From Tanytarsus gracilentus (taxonomy: Eukaryota; Arthropoda; Insecta; Diptera; Chironomidae), in the NCBI GenBank assembly GCA_038502055.1, contig JAXRKN010000039.1, positions 5,084,001-5,148,000 of the forward strand: a stretch of DNA of 64,000 bases. Reading direction: 5' to 3'. Below the pieces are notes generated by a model. It made no database searches. It saw only the letters and a program-made list of their open reading frames with translations, and was not told where the DNA came from. Shown here piece after piece: positions 1 to 12,338 of this stretch (the stretch's first letter is position 1; the number at the start of each line of letters is the position of its first letter). The position numbers and the translations under genes are program-made.

Positions 1-248
1 GAGTTATTTCGTGGAAGAAAATTAGCAGTTAACGCATGACATAACTAAATTAAAAGTCAATTAATCACGAATAATTTTTTTTTCGCAATAAATGTTTGTA
101 CATACACATGCGCCTGTTGCCTCTTGTTACTTCTCTCTCTTTTTTGTCGATTAATTGATTTCAATTCAAATCGAAACAAGATGGGTCTGCAAACGGCGTT
201 GCCATTTCCAATAGCTCCGCATAGATTAGTACCCTACTCCGTTGCAAT

Positions 249-607
249 GGGCATTAGTGGCACTCCTGGCCGGCCATGATGGACATTCCTCAAAAATCGT
301 CAATTTCAATCGATTCCTGATGCAATGACGAGTTCAACGACATACATGAAGCCATAGTTCTGAAAAATGGACATTAGTGGCACTCCTGGCCGGCCATGAT
401 GGACATTTCTCAAAAATCGTCAATTTCAATCGATTCCTGATGCAATGACGAGTTCAACGACATACATGAAGCCATAGTTCTGAAAAATGGACATTAGTGG
501 CACTCCTGGCCGGCCATTATGGACATTCCTCAAAAATCGTCAATGTCAATCGATTCCTAATGCAATTACGAGTTCAACGATACCCATGAAGCCATATAAG
601 AGAAAAT
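249..607. repeat. Three-copy 120-bp tandem repeat
   Basis: Three head-to-tail copies with an exact 120-bp period begin near 249, 369 and 489. Each holds an ATTAGTGGCACTCCTGGCC block followed by the palindrome GGCCGGCC. Copies 1 and 2 are almost identical; copy 3 drifts towards its end (about 540-600). It is much richer in GC than its surroundings. No open frame or known family was recognised, so a satellite fragment or part of a transposon is possible. Confidence 0.9.
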
Positions 608-1130
608 TTGTATGAAAAAGGACATTTTTGCACTCAGGGACGGTCCTTGGAGGGTCGTACCTCAAAACTAAATACTTCTTGCACAACTAGAACCAAAACC
701 CGATCTTTAGCCACAAACCCGAATCAAATCCGACCAGCCGTTCTTGAGATTAATTGAGTTCACTTCAAGATCGTAAGAAAGTAAGAAAGTAAGAAAGTAA
801 GAAAGTAAGAAAGTAAGATGACTTAAATGGCTCTAACTCCTCGTAGGAGCAACCGATTTCAAATCTGTTTTCGCCAGTTTGTAGGGTTTGACTAGGCCTA
901 TCATTTGAGTATAAGTTTTGATATTGCACAATGTAATGTCTTGGCACTAGGGGTCGAAAACAGGTTTTGGAAAAATCCAAAATTAATATATAGCGGAGCT
1001 ATAAAATTGGAAAGTATAATTTTGAGTCTGTGCATACAACTTTTCGACCTCACACAGGCAGTTGCAAATTTATATGCGAATAGATATGTAACGATATCGA
1101 TTGAATAATGGTCTTAAGGTTTTTATTGCG
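608..1130. repeat. Unclassified repeat-like block with an 8-bp microsatellite
   Basis: This follows the 120-bp repeat without a break and is also richer in GC than the rest of the window. It contains five to six copies of an 8-bp unit (GTAAGAAA) at 773-817. Two short frames cross it (765-980 and 905-1108) but neither has a credible start or domain. I take it as interspersed-repeat DNA, perhaps the body of the same mobile element as the 120-bp array. The family is not recognised. Confidence 0.4.
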
Positions 1131-4100
1131 CGCAGTTATCAATCGTCATCCATTATCCAGTAGTTTTGCGACAATAGGATGAAGATTGATGGGGTGTGTC
1201 TGCAAAAGTTTTCATATTAAAAAAGATTGTCAGTAAATAAATTTATTCAGAAAATAAATTGAAATTTTTAAACTCTACAAAAAAGATTTTTTCTCATTTT
1301 TTTTCTCCAATCCAACAATAATTTTTCGCAAATTAATCAAATGCAATGTCATTTCTGTTCTCCTCGATGTACACAATAGCACTTTCTAATCTCCCTCACT
1401 GCTTGAACCGCATGACACTAACGAAAAAAAAGAGAGAATCGAAAGACATGCAGAAGACGATAAGGAGATCAGAGCGCGATTATTTCCCATGAATATCTAA
1501 CTTTTTTTTCTGCATAATTTTCTCTCATTCAATTATTGTCATCTCATTTGACGATGACAACGAGCGATGGAATGTCAGAAGCTATTATGTTAAACAGCGT
1601 TCGAGCAATAGATTGGCATTAAGCTCTCCAGCCAGCAACCGATGATGATTGTGCTTTATTGTCATTTGATTTCCCAACAGTACATGCATGCAAGCTATCC
1701 GCATGGGAATTTGCAACCCCAAAAGTACAAACATGCTCGGCTTAATTGGTTCTCATGGAATTGATAATGCGGGAAGAGAAAAATCTTTTGCTCTTCTTTT
1801 GTTTTTCTGCTTTTGATTGTTACATTATTCCATAATGCATTTTGTGAACAATTGTGTGAGAGATGCGAAGCTTTAGGATGTTGCTGAAAATCAAGGATTG
1901 AAAACTTGTCAACACTAAAAATTATGGCAAATTTTAAAAGTTCAAATAATGATTCTCCCTTGAACTAAACTATCATGAGAAAGTCTCAAAAAAATTTAAA
2001 TATTTTTCTTATCAATTTTGCATTCGGATGTGCGCGCTGAGAATTTCGAATTTTTTTTTGATACAGAAATAATTGGTTAACAAAACAGCAAAATGCATTG
2101 TCGAATGTGGAAATTTGTATGATAATTTCCATATTGTATCACATTTTATCTCTTTTTTTCTGTTCCAGCTCCGAAATCGATCAGAAGATGCTTAAATAAG
2201 AGATAAAATAACTTCACAAATTGCTAAAATATTCACAAAATTGTTGAATCACGACGTTCGGGGTGAAATTAGATTTTAAATAAACCTATTGACTAACCTA
2301 TTGACTAAATCTTGTTATTGATTTCTCGAAAGAAATTTAAAATAAATTTTTCTGTTGAAAAATTAAAAAATTCATTAAAATTTCTTCCTGGGAATTTCAT
2401 ATCAAGATTTGAGTTTTTCGCTTCCAACGCGCTGATTATTCCACGTTCGCTCATTGAAATCTTTCACTCTTCTTATTATACTGGAGATAGTTACACGATG
2501 TTAATTTTCAATTAGCCCTCATTTTATTATTGCCCAAGAAAGCGCTCTAGAGAATGAACATCGCGAATAATCTCTTAATCTTTATTTAACAAACAGCTTT
2601 CAAGTTCAAAGAGGAAGAAAAAAGTTCAAATCTTTCTAATCGCAATCTATGTGCTTGAGAAAGGGGCATGAAGTGCAAATAAAAAAATAATAATAGACGT
2701 GTACGTGTATGGATCTTTGATAAGAAATATTAATTTTTATATAAACTTTTTAAAATTCGCTTGTTAAATTTGGAAACCTTTTAAAAATATATTACGAGCA
2801 TGGGAAAAATTCTAAAGTGAAAAGTTTGAGCCATTTATATGGTTTCGCAAAAAGTTTGAGTTTTTACTTAAGAAGAAAATCAGGAAGCAAAATCTTGAGT
2901 CGCTCATCAAAATTATCGAGAATGAAAACTGCAAGCATGAAGAAACGTTCATTGCTGAACTGACTAAGGAAATTAAAGTTAAAGTTAAAGCCAAAAATCA
3001 TCAAGGCGGATGAAAATAACTCATATGCATAAACAATTTATTTTTATAACTCGAAAATGAGGTTCTTGCGCACTTCTTAATATTCAATAGCGCATTTCAT
3101 CGCGATTAATAAGTTCTGATTAGAGCACAAGTCAAGCAGGCTTCTTCTCCGCTCGCTTCTTCATGTTCCATAAATTTAGTTGAATATTGTGCCCATAAGC
3201 AAAGCGGTAACAATCGATATGCGCGATGATGATGGAGAGCAGCGAGGAGAACAAAAAATAATTGACATGTGAAATGATTGTAATCGGAAAGAGTTTTTCG
3301 ATATAGTCGCGCGAGCTTAATGCATGTCTTCGAGCTTTACGGGAATTTCTTTCAAGGGCTGGAACGCCATTAATTTTTGAAACTAATTCTTCATCAATTA
3401 ATCCCACAGTTGATTGTTCTTTTTTTCAAAAAAAATACTTTAGTGTCTCAACCTCTTCTCATACGAGATTTGCGATATACATAAAGAAGTTGAAAAATTG
3501 AACATCATTTCGATATCAGTAGAGCCTTTATTGTAATTATCTCGCTCTCGCACTCTCTCCGCAGATATTATTTATGTAATTCATTATTCATCAAGTACAT
3601 AAACTCATCGTATGCTCTTCAATGAGAGAGAACGCAGATTCATCTCACTACGGCACTTACTTAGCATTTTTTAGACATGATCACGATCATATATGAATAA
3701 ATTTTTTGCTGTGCTGTGGTTCAATTGAAAAATTATGTTCGATAATTATTTTTCATTGATTTTTAAAATTGTTTGGAATTTTTTTATTCTAGTCCTTGTC
3801 AATATGCTAAGAAAGAATTCACAATGAATTTTAATGTCCACACCGCAATCAATTACTTAACACCAAAAAAATGCTTTTAACTTTTTTCCTCACAAATTGC
3901 TTTAGAGTGTGCTAAAAAAATAAAATTTATGGTGTTAAAATTCTCTTTAGCCGCTAACGATATTGAAAGCGAAAAGAACATGCCACTGTTCAATGAGAAT
4001 TTTTAAACAAACCGAGTCCACACGGCATTTTCTACTGCATTCTTTAAGCATATGAATTGAAATTGAGCGCATTCTGTTTGGGAGGATGTGTATATGATAA

Positions 4101-4972
4101 AAATACGAGGCAGCAGTAACATCAGTACGATCATTCCGAGATTTAGATAAGAATCTCACTCCGATAAATGCGACACATAAATCGTTTGTTCTCCGCCTTT
4201 ATCTCACAGCTTTCGAGAATTTTTGCAATGCGCGAAAAATCTTTTATGCTTTTTTTTTGAAATACTCGAGAGAATATATGTTTAAAATATTTACAGGTGT
4301 TTCGATTTGTTCCGTGCATTTTAGAGGCGAAAGCGAAATTTAATCAGTGTCGATTGTTCCTGGCATTAAAATGCACCGAGAAGATTTTTTTTCACAGAAT
4401 TGAAAGAATTTTCGTCCATCAAAAAAAAATTTGCTCAGTGTAAATTTCGATTTTCTTACAAAATTTGAATTATATTCAACGATATCTTATTAGGATCTTT
4501 CGCTCTACAATCACAACCGCCAACAGCACTCTGGCATGACTTAAATAAATTGTAAATTGTTCACCTTTTCGGTTATTGAATGCTACCGAAGATACGAGCA
4601 GTCCCCAAAGTGTGCAAACGAGGTGAAAATTGAATAGAGAATTTTTAATGCCGTTTTTTGGTGTTTGTCGCTTTGTTGAACAAACAATTGAATTTGTTCC
4701 TTTCTTATGTTTTACGAATTGAGGGAGAATTTTTTCGCGCAACATTAAGCAGTGACACAATGAAAAGAGCAGCAAAATGACATAAAAATAAATTCTTTCA
4801 AAGTGACAATTTTTATGCTGCACGCATTATTATGTTGAATTGTGTGAAGAATGAATTTTTTTTAAAGGGGAATGTTCAAAAGTCACGTGAGCTTATTTCA
4901 AAATTTTTTTATTTCTCACTTTTTACACCTGGTTTTATATACTTTTTCGTTTTTTATGTATCCATAGTTATC
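1131..4972. other. Non-coding AT-rich stretch
   Basis: Long AT-rich sequence without a gene I can support. It lies beyond the 3' end of the Myc gene. AATAAA for Myc on the minus strand is at 4908-4913. Short frames at 3132-3407, 3947-4159 and 4476-4823 on the minus strand lack domains and convincing starts. One coding-like fragment at 2815-3013 is listed separately. Confidence 0.5.
2815..3013 (+). other. Coding-like fragment without a start
   Basis: An open frame of about 65 codons ends in TGA at 3011-3013. It would encode a strongly charged, helix-prone peptide rich in Lys and Glu, with motifs such as KKFEFLLKKKIRKQ and EETFIAELTKE. There is no ATG, and an in-frame stop lies just before 2815. 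It could be a terminal exon following an AG acceptor near 2809-2811, or a decayed gene piece. The family is not recognised. Confidence 0.2.
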
Positions 4973-6412
4973 TCATACACCCTCGCCACCAGTGCATGAT
5001 GAAGCCGATGATGTTGATGAGCTAACTGATGTGGCTGGCGAAAAGCCAAGCTTCATTGCGCGAACCACCAAACGATTATTTTTGCGTTTCAATTCAGCCA
5101 AGAGTTTTTCATCGTATTGAACTTTTCCACAGTATGAAATTGCCTCCTTTAAAATGTTGACCTTTGGAACGCGTTCGCGATCATCGAGTGTCGGAATTGC
5201 TTTCTTGAGCTCAACAAATAAATTTCGCATGCCAATTCGTCGTTGACGTTCCATGTTGTTGTGCAAGTTACGTTTTTCATACACCATTGTCGGATCATCA
5301 GTGTCGCTCCCGTACTTACGAATCTGAAACTGCTGATAGTCATGATCTCTGGTGCTGTTAAAAGAATCAAATGATGTCGATTGCTTAACCTTTTGATTCT
5401 TCAAGTTTGACTTCTTCGGTGCCTTAACATCAGTCTTGCGCTTCTTAGGACCTTTCTTCGTATCATTAACAAATCGATCATTTTGAGTTGCTTTTGCACT
5501 TCCATAGTTGAGGAACACAGGCTTGGCCACTTCCAATTGTTCAGTGTTGTAAATGTAAACTGGTTCAATCTTTAGTTTGGGCGGCAAAATATGCTGATGA
5601 AGAACGGGATTCTTGAGCTGATAAGGAAAGCAAGGCACTTTGGGAATAAACTTGACTACATTATTTGTCATTGGCTGTTCCACCTTGGCTGGCTGTTGCT
5701 CAACCTTAACAATTGTTTGTTGCGGCTGATATGGCTTGTAGATTTGGAATTGATGAGAGAAATTTGGTGGCGCCTTTATGGTAGTGTTTGGTGGCAAGAC
5801 ATACTGACTGCGAATGAAGTTCATGGGATGAATGAGTTTCTTGCCTACGAGATTCTGATTTTGATAGCCAGGCAAAGCTTGCGAAAAGCCGTTTGATACC
5901 AATTGAGGTAATGGCGGTTGAGGAAGCTTTGACGGAAATAAGGACGGCAAGTTTGTCTCCAAAATTTTCTCAATTGTTTCTTCGTCTCCTGAAAATAAGT
6001 TAGTTAATATTAATATAAAAATTCCTTTGAACTCTAACTTACCAGATTCCGATGATGATGTCCAACCCAGCTCTTTTTCGAAGTCACGACAGACTTTAAC
6101 TGAAAATTTCATATTCTTCGATTTTGAAGGATGTGACGGATCCTGACAAACTCCTGACCACATACAATCATGTTGTAAGGTCGGCGGATGTGATGCGGTT
6201 GCTTCCTGAGCATTAACAACACTCCCCATATCGACTTCAAAGATACTGCTGGATGAATTGTTGAGATTTTCGGAATCGAGTGTTAACGATTGCAAATCGG
6301 GATCTTGCATAAAAGTTATGTCAAAAATCTCATCCAAATTCAATGAGTTATCGATGATTATGTTGTCGAAGATTGAGTTTGGAATCGCGTCGAGATTATA
6401 ATTGTCGGACAT
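4973..6412 (-). CDS. Myc: Myc-like bHLH-leucine zipper transcription factor
   Basis: This encodes a 461-aa homologue of Myc, the nuclear factor that pairs with Max on CACGTG E-boxes to drive growth genes. Exons are 6412-6043 and 5988-4973. The 54-bp intron (5989-6042) has GTAAGT, a CTAAC branch-like site and TTTTCAG. Myc box 2 is visible as DCMWSG at residues 82-87. The bHLH begins at about residue 364 and contains H366, E370 and R374, the class B contacts for CACGTG, followed by PKVNILKEA and a zipper-like helix ending near 437. A Ser-rich tail closes the protein. No clear Myc box 1 phosphodegron was seen. It is shorter than Drosophila Myc (about 717 aa). A 5'UTR intron (6413-6527) ends directly at the ATG. 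It is divergent from the gene at 6719. The intron is a multiple of three and stop-free. Confidence 0.9.
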   Translation of the reverse strand: MSDNYNLDAIPNSIFDNIIIDNSLNLDEIFDITFMQDPDLQSLTLDSENLNNSSSSIFEVDMGSVVNAQEATASHPPTLQHDCMWSGVCQDPSHPSKSKNMKFSVKVCRDFEKELGWTSSSESGKLEFKGIFILILTNLFSGDEETIEKILETNLPSLFPSKLPQPPLPQLVSNGFSQALPGYQNQNLVGKKLIHPMNFIRSQYVLPPNTTIKAPPNFSHQFQIYKPYQPQQTIVKVEQQPAKVEQPMTNNVVKFIPKVPCFPYQLKNPVLHQHILPPKLKIEPVYIYNTEQLEVAKPVFLNYGSAKATQNDRFVNDTKKGPKKRKTDVKAPKKSNLKNQKVKQSTSFDSFNSTRDHDYQQFQIRKYGSDTDDPTMVYEKRNLHNNMERQRRIGMRNLFVELKKAIPTLDDRERVPKVNILKEAISYCGKVQYDEKLLAELKRKNNRLVVRAMKLGFSPATSVSSSTSSASSCTGGEGV

Positions 6413-6718
6413 CTGGAATTTAAGTTTAGAAAATTTAATTAAGGTTAAGAAGAAAGTTTTTTACTTTTTTTAGCTGAACTAATGATGATAGGAATTAAAC
6501 TCCATCATGCAAATGTGCTCTACTCACCTCTAAATAGTTTCAGTACAAAAATATCTCTGCAAAAATGTTAATTAACTTTTAAATTGGTCAACTTTTTCTC
6601 CAATAAAGTTGGACTCGTATGTAAATTCGTTAAAAAGAAAAAGTTTCGTTAAGTTTTTTTGTACGTTAAGTTTTTTTCTGCTTGTTTACAAACAAAGTCA
6701 TAAATTTTTCTTCTAAAA
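6413..6718. promoter_or_regulatory. Myc 5'UTR intron and shared divergent promoter region
   Basis: On the minus strand a 115-bp leader intron runs from donor GTGAGTA at 6527 to acceptor TTCCAG at 6413, touching the Myc start codon. Only about 190 bp then separates the Myc leader exon from the ATG of the plus-strand gene at 6719. Both promoters must lie here or within the leaders. No clear TATA box was seen. Confidence 0.6.
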
Positions 6719-8321
6719 ATGGAAAATTCTAAAAAAGCAGAAGTTCAAGCATGCGCTTGCAGTGAAAATTTAAATAAAGCTAATGCTAGCATGCCAAAAT
6801 CATCGCAGGTTATTTTTACGCCGGTAAGATCGTTTCAAAAAATTGAGTTTTATGATAAAATTTAAAAATTTATAAATTCAGGATCTACATAAAAATATTC
6901 TATCGCTAAAGCTGAAGGACAAGGAAATTCAAGATTTTGTCCTCTCATCGATACTTTTGCGCGTATCATCGGTGAAAACTCTTGAGCTAATTAATGTGGA
7001 ATTAGTAACAACTGATCAAAATAAACAATCCAAGATATTTTTAAAGGAATTGGAATCGGTGCTGATCGAGAATAGTACTTTTGAGGTGAATGAAAGCTAT
7101 TTCTAGTTCAATATATTCATCACAAATTCTTTATTTTCAGCTTCTTTCATTCTTACTTCCAACCAATCTGAAGCACTTTCGCATCGTTAGCAAAAATTTA
7201 CGACACCATGAAGCACTCAAAAATTTCCTTCTTCAATGCAATAGCTTAATCAAACTGGAAATTCATGCTATCGACTGTGACATAATGAACTTCTTCACTC
7301 CAACCGATTATCCCTTCCACCTCAAACGTCTTTCGTTATCATCGACATTAAATACAATGGCTGAATCGTACGACAATGAAATTGACGGTCTTAATTTTTT
7401 AATTGATCATTGCAACACCGTTCACACGTTGGATATTCACACACCGTTACCGCTGATCATGCTGGAGTTTATGCTAAAGAAATTTCGTTTACTAAGAACA
7501 TTGGTGTTGAGATCTTGCCTAATTCCCTTGAACGGAAATTTCTATCCTCAAAAACATCCAAAGAAAAGCGTTAAGGTGTTGACTCTGGAAGGTCCGTACA
7601 TGAATGTGAAGCAGTGTGAGGGGATTTTTAAACTGTATCCGGTCATACAGGTAATAGATCGTAGATTTTGCAACTTTTATGAAATTTTAAATTTATCTTT
7701 TAGTGTTTTCATCTCGACAACATCTATGCTGATATTGCACCCGAGACTGTTACTGGAATTTTAAAGGCCGTATCTATCCATTGTACGACTCTCTTTGAGC
7801 TCTCAATTCCAAGACTTCCATGGCTAACAGCTGATGTAAAATTCAAGACACTCTCCGTGCTGAAATTAAAGTACATTAATCACATCGCTGAAATCAAATC
7901 AATTTTGAAAAATTCTCCAAACCTCCGAAAATTTCAAATTGAGCACATTTTTCGAGGACAATGCAGCGCAGAATTGATCGATACGATTTTGAGCTTTGAT
8001 CTCTGTTCAGTTCACATCGGTGCAGACCCTTATGAAAGCATGGCAATTTACAATTTGATTGAGAAGCATCCGACAAGAAAATTGGACATGTTGGAACTTT
8101 TCGTGCAAACTTTAAATTACGCAAAGACATATCTCTTTCGCTTCAACACCGTCCATGGAAATGAGTCTAACTATGCGAGCTTAGCCTATGAAATGAATGA
8201 AGAACTTAAGGATTATACAATGCGTGAAATGTTGAAGCTGGTTGAAGAGCAAAATGGTGAAACTGATGATGACGATGCAGCAATCGTCAATTTTGTTATG
8301 AACTCATTTGAATTTATTTGA
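6719..8321 (+). CDS. Leucine-rich repeat-like protein, four exons
   Basis: The 478-aa protein is not assigned to a named family. Exons are 6719-6823, 6882-7085, 7141-7650 and 7704-8321, with introns of 58, 55 and 53 bp, all GT-AG and phase 0. The start is the first ATG after stops in all frames. From about residue 110 the protein shows irregular leucine-rich repeats (LKRLSLSS, VHTLDIHT, LRTLVLRS, VKVLTLEG), like those of F-box/LRR proteins, but no N-terminal F-box is evident. The C-terminus is acidic (ETDDDDA). An adapter or ubiquitin-ligase substrate receptor role is a guess from the fold. AATAAA at 8321-8326 shares its first base with the TGA stop, so the 3'UTR must be very short. Confidence 0.75.
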
Positions 8322-8326
8322 ATAAA

Positions 8327-10512
8327 ATCAAGAATTTTATACCTTATCATGAAAAAATCACACACGTTTTCCACATGCGATGAGAAATTTATGAATGACA
8401 GTTCATAAAATTTTACTCAACTCGATTTCCTTATTTAGAAAATCCAAAAATAATATTGCATAAGATTTTCTAAAGATAATTGTTTTGTGAAAAAATGAAA
8501 ATCGATGAACCGTAAAAATCATGTTCATGTTTGTGATGATCAATAACTTTTTACGCTCACAAAAATAAATGTGTCGATCGCCGCAGCATAATGGTCAAAA
8601 TAAATTTGCTCATGTGTCGGCAAAAAAATACACACTCCAATAATGTTTTCGAGCTGAAATATTAATTTTAAATGTCCACACATGACTGCAAACAAAAAAG
8701 TACATATAGAAGGAACGATATGGGAAAGTAAAACAAATTGAAATATATAAATTTGCAAACAAAAAAAAGAACGAGTTATGTATGCATTTTTTCCGAGAGC
8801 GCCTCAGCGAAAGAAGTCGCGTGTGTGTGCTAAAATTATGAATCTGTCAATTAAGATGAAAAATCATAATGCACACGGCATGACTTCATCCCCTCGAGGA
8901 CATATGCGCATATTTTTCAAACTGCATTGAATTTATTTGATAAATTTATCATCCCATAGTCGTTATGCATGATTTTTTTTTGCTCTTGCAATGTCTTTCG
9001 ACATGCATCAAATGTCCAATTCCCTGTCAATTAGTGTGCATAAATATCGCATTTGAAGTTGCATAAGAATCTTTTTCGATTAGATTTTTACTCAAATATG
9101 TACAAAATTCAATGCAAATTACACTCGCGGAGCATTAACATGACCATATTACCAACAATGACGGCGATGGCACAAATTTGATAAGCTTAAATGCACACAA
9201 ACCGCATTTGAATGGCAGACTTGTGTGACAGATCGTGCGAAATGTGTTTAAATAACTCGGTTTTTTTTCGGGTGATGATGTTTGGTCATATTAGGGACAG
9301 ATGCTGTGAGAGGAAAATAAGGAGTGACGCCTGTTATCATCAATCAATGGCGCAAACCCCATAAACGGAGCCGACTGTGAGCAGAGAGATCGATTTATTT
9401 GGCGGCTGCCGATTTCTCAAAAAAAAAATTAAACACTACTTTAAAAATTTATAAAATTAAGCATCCCTTGCATATTTTTCATTTTATTATAAAATATTGC
9501 TTGGAGTTTTAATTAATCCGCAGACGGTGCGAGCCAGCCGAGAAGATCATTTCAATTTATGATTCAGTACGAAGAAAAAAAATCTTTTTTAATTGCACTG
9601 TCGTGCGTAAATTTTTAGCACTAAACGTGTCAATTGTAAATTGCCATACAACATTCAATCAATAAAACAATTTTTATTCACTTTTCGTGTAGTGACGATA
9701 AATTGTGTTTAATATATTGAAATCGATAGGCGCCAATTGTGAAGTGCAATGTAAGTCATGCATTAATTGAGCACCCGAAAATCGACTCTGTTGAAATATT
9801 TAATTAATTTTTTCAACAGTCTCATTAATTTACCGAAAATTCCGGGCTGATCCCATGGATTGAGATAGCGGGACTCTTTCCTTTTTCACTCTCCACATTC
9901 CCCTTCATGATAACATTAACTCTCGACGAGGGAGATAGAGACTGAGAGATAATTAATTATGTCATAAAAATTAGCATTAAAATTCTTCTTTTTTTGTCCT
10001 ACCTCGCAAATTTTATAACGATATGAAAACCAATCAAATGTGTAAGGCATAAATTTTAAATTAAACTACACCTGATTGACGTGGGACAGAAATTAAATAT
10101 GAGTACGTACGATGTACATGATACTCGCCTAAAAGAATACTCAAATTTAGAGGAATCAACTCGAGATACTCATGCCACAAAGAGATATCATTGCAAAGTG
10201 CATTTCAATGCCCGCAAGACACTCATTGAAAAATTCTAAAATTTCGAGTCTCATGAGAAAAATACGCGACACATAGAATAACCTCAGATGTAATGAATTA
10301 TTGAATGTGCTGTGTGTGGTTTCATGCTTTGAATTGAAGACATTTTGCAGCTATCACGTACGTTCTTCTATTCTATGTTAGATAAATTTGAAGCGTGATT
10401 TTGCTTTATTTTAAAGATATTCTCACGCTTGTATGCAATGCACTTTTAGACAATTTTTTAATTAGGAAAATATTTAAAGAAAAATAAAATAGGAACAAAA
10501 AGCTATGATACT
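8327..10512. other. Non-coding stretch between LRR and CENP-C genes
   Basis: Convergent 3' ends flank this region. It is AT-rich with no supported gene. Two GC-richer patches (about 9290-9420 and 9520-9560) stand out and could be regulatory. AATAAA on the minus strand at 10405-10410 is the likely poly(A) signal of the CENP-C gene. Confidence 0.5.
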
Positions 10513-12338
10513 CTAAGGCACTGTGAAAATTATGATCGCATCATGATCTCCAGTGTTGGTGATCTCATATTGAATTCCGGAAACCATCGAGACGAAGGCA
10601 AAATACTTGAATTCTTTTGATTTACCATTAATGTTGAATGTAACTTCGCCACACAAAACATGGCATTTCTAAAATACAGAAACATTAATTATATTATAAT
10701 CTTAAATAAATATATACTTACGAGATTAGATGAAGTTAATGCTGTTTGTTTTGTTGCGCCTGGTTGAATTTTGATAATTTCATCGTTAGCCCCAGGAATC
10801 AGTTGATTGCTGAAGACACCATCGGAGATCAGCTCCCATTGAATCTTTTCGATTTCAACCATATCTAAGTTTTAAAAATAATTAATACTTATAAAAAGCC
10901 ACTATATAATCGCTTACCAAATCCTTTGTGCTGTTCCACAGTATGCACTCCCTTCTCACCACTGCGAAGCTCAAATGCTTCTGCAATTTCCTTAGACGAA
11001 TTGGAAGAATTGCCAGACTTCCTTTTCGATTGATTTGAATCAATTGATTTCTTCTTAGATTGATTGGAAGTAAGTCGCTTCTTTTCCTTCTGCAGTTCTT
11101 TTGCAATTTTGAGCATTACAGCTGGAGGATTCTGAACAATCGTATTTCCAATAATAGATTTTGTTGGAATTTTAGATTCCTTTTTAATTATTTTGATTGC
11201 TTTTTCATTTTTGATGTCGGCTGATGTATATTCGGTATGCTCGTAACGCAAGTTTTTTTGCCCACTATTTATCCACCACGCACGAAGATAGCGACGCTTA
11301 CGCAATGGATAACGCGAGTTCTCCGGTACATACTTTACATCGAAATCTGTATCGAGTTCAGCACTTTCATCCGTATTAAATCCTTCATCGCGACTGCTTG
11401 AGATCGGAGTCTTTGAATTTTTCGATGGATCTTCTCTGTCTTCACTCACTGGTTTTCGTTTACGTGAAAGTTTTGGTGGCGTCTTTTGAGGCTCTGCCTT
11501 TCTCTTAGTTCCTTTCAAGACTTGAATAGTTTTCACTTTGTGTGTCTCATTAGGTTCGATCTCTTGTGGCAACTTTTCAGGACACTTCTTCGAGGGAGTT
11601 TTGACCTTTTGAACTTTTGGCTTTCGAGTCGGTTTTCTTGGTGGGTTCTTTATTTTTGACGTTACTGGATCATTTTGAGAGGGTTCCTGATTAAAAACAT
11701 CCTGATCAGGTTGTGGACGTCCCCTTTTTGGTCTTTCTGCACCTGCTTGTGTAATTGTGTTCTCCAACGATTGATTGCGACGACGAAATTTGATTCTGTC
11801 AAATGGATTGAAATCCCACATTGAGTCAGTCTCACTATTTTCTGAATTAAAATCAGCTACATTCGAGAAAATATCTTCAACAGAATTGATTGTCATTATG
11901 CTTAGAGATTGGCGAACTTGGGATGCATTACTTTCCTCGATAACAAGTTGTGGCGTCGATTGATCATTCTCATTTTCTTCTTGGACCGCATACAAGTAAC
12001 TTTCGTCTGGTTCATTCTTAATTTTCAACGACTCTTCCGAAAATTTTGAATTACTGGCTCTCGTTGTTCTTACATTTGCTTTAGATGATCCGGGACGATT
12101 GATTGGCGAAAGAAAACAACTTTCGATATCATTGCATGATCGAGAACGGAGCAATGGCCTTGGTGTGGAGATAACTGTAGGTTTAAATGCTTGATTTGGC
12201 TGCTGATTGATCTTTGAGAAAAAAACGATAATTTTAAATTTTCTAACATCCAGAAGATCCAGTAAAATTTCTAACCTCTCTATTGCTTGCCTTATTTCTT
12301 TTACTCAACGTTTTAATTTTTATTTGACTCCTTGTCAT
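10513..12338 (-). CDS. Cenp-C: CENP-C, inner kinetochore protein
   Basis: A 551-aa homologue of CENP-C, the scaffold that binds CENP-A nucleosomes and recruits the outer kinetochore. Exons are 12338-12276, 12211-10918, 10864-10722 and 10668-10513, with introns of 64, 53 and 53 bp; phases close throughout. The first donor is weak (GTTAGA). A further leader intron lies between about 12347 and 12405. An AT-hook core RGRP is at residues 184-187. The CENP-C motif is RYPLRKRRYLRAWW at 321-334, Arg-rich and ending in paired Trp. The last 98 residues (454-551) form a cupin-like domain with IIKIQPGATK, VLCGEVTFNING and a terminal beta-strand, the dimerisation fold of Mif2/CENP-C. The middle is basic and low-complexity. 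It is much shorter than Drosophila CENP-C (about 1,400 aa). Identification rests on motif plus cupin in the right order. Confidence 0.85.

Noticed and set aside
3132..3407. 91-codon minus-strand frame
   Set aside because: No ATG start (begins GTG), no domain and no splice context that would tie it to a gene.
12152..12154. TTG as the start of the CENP-C reading frame
   Set aside because: The frame continues upstream through a coding-like segment to an acceptor at 12212 and joins in phase to an ATG exon at 12276-12338.
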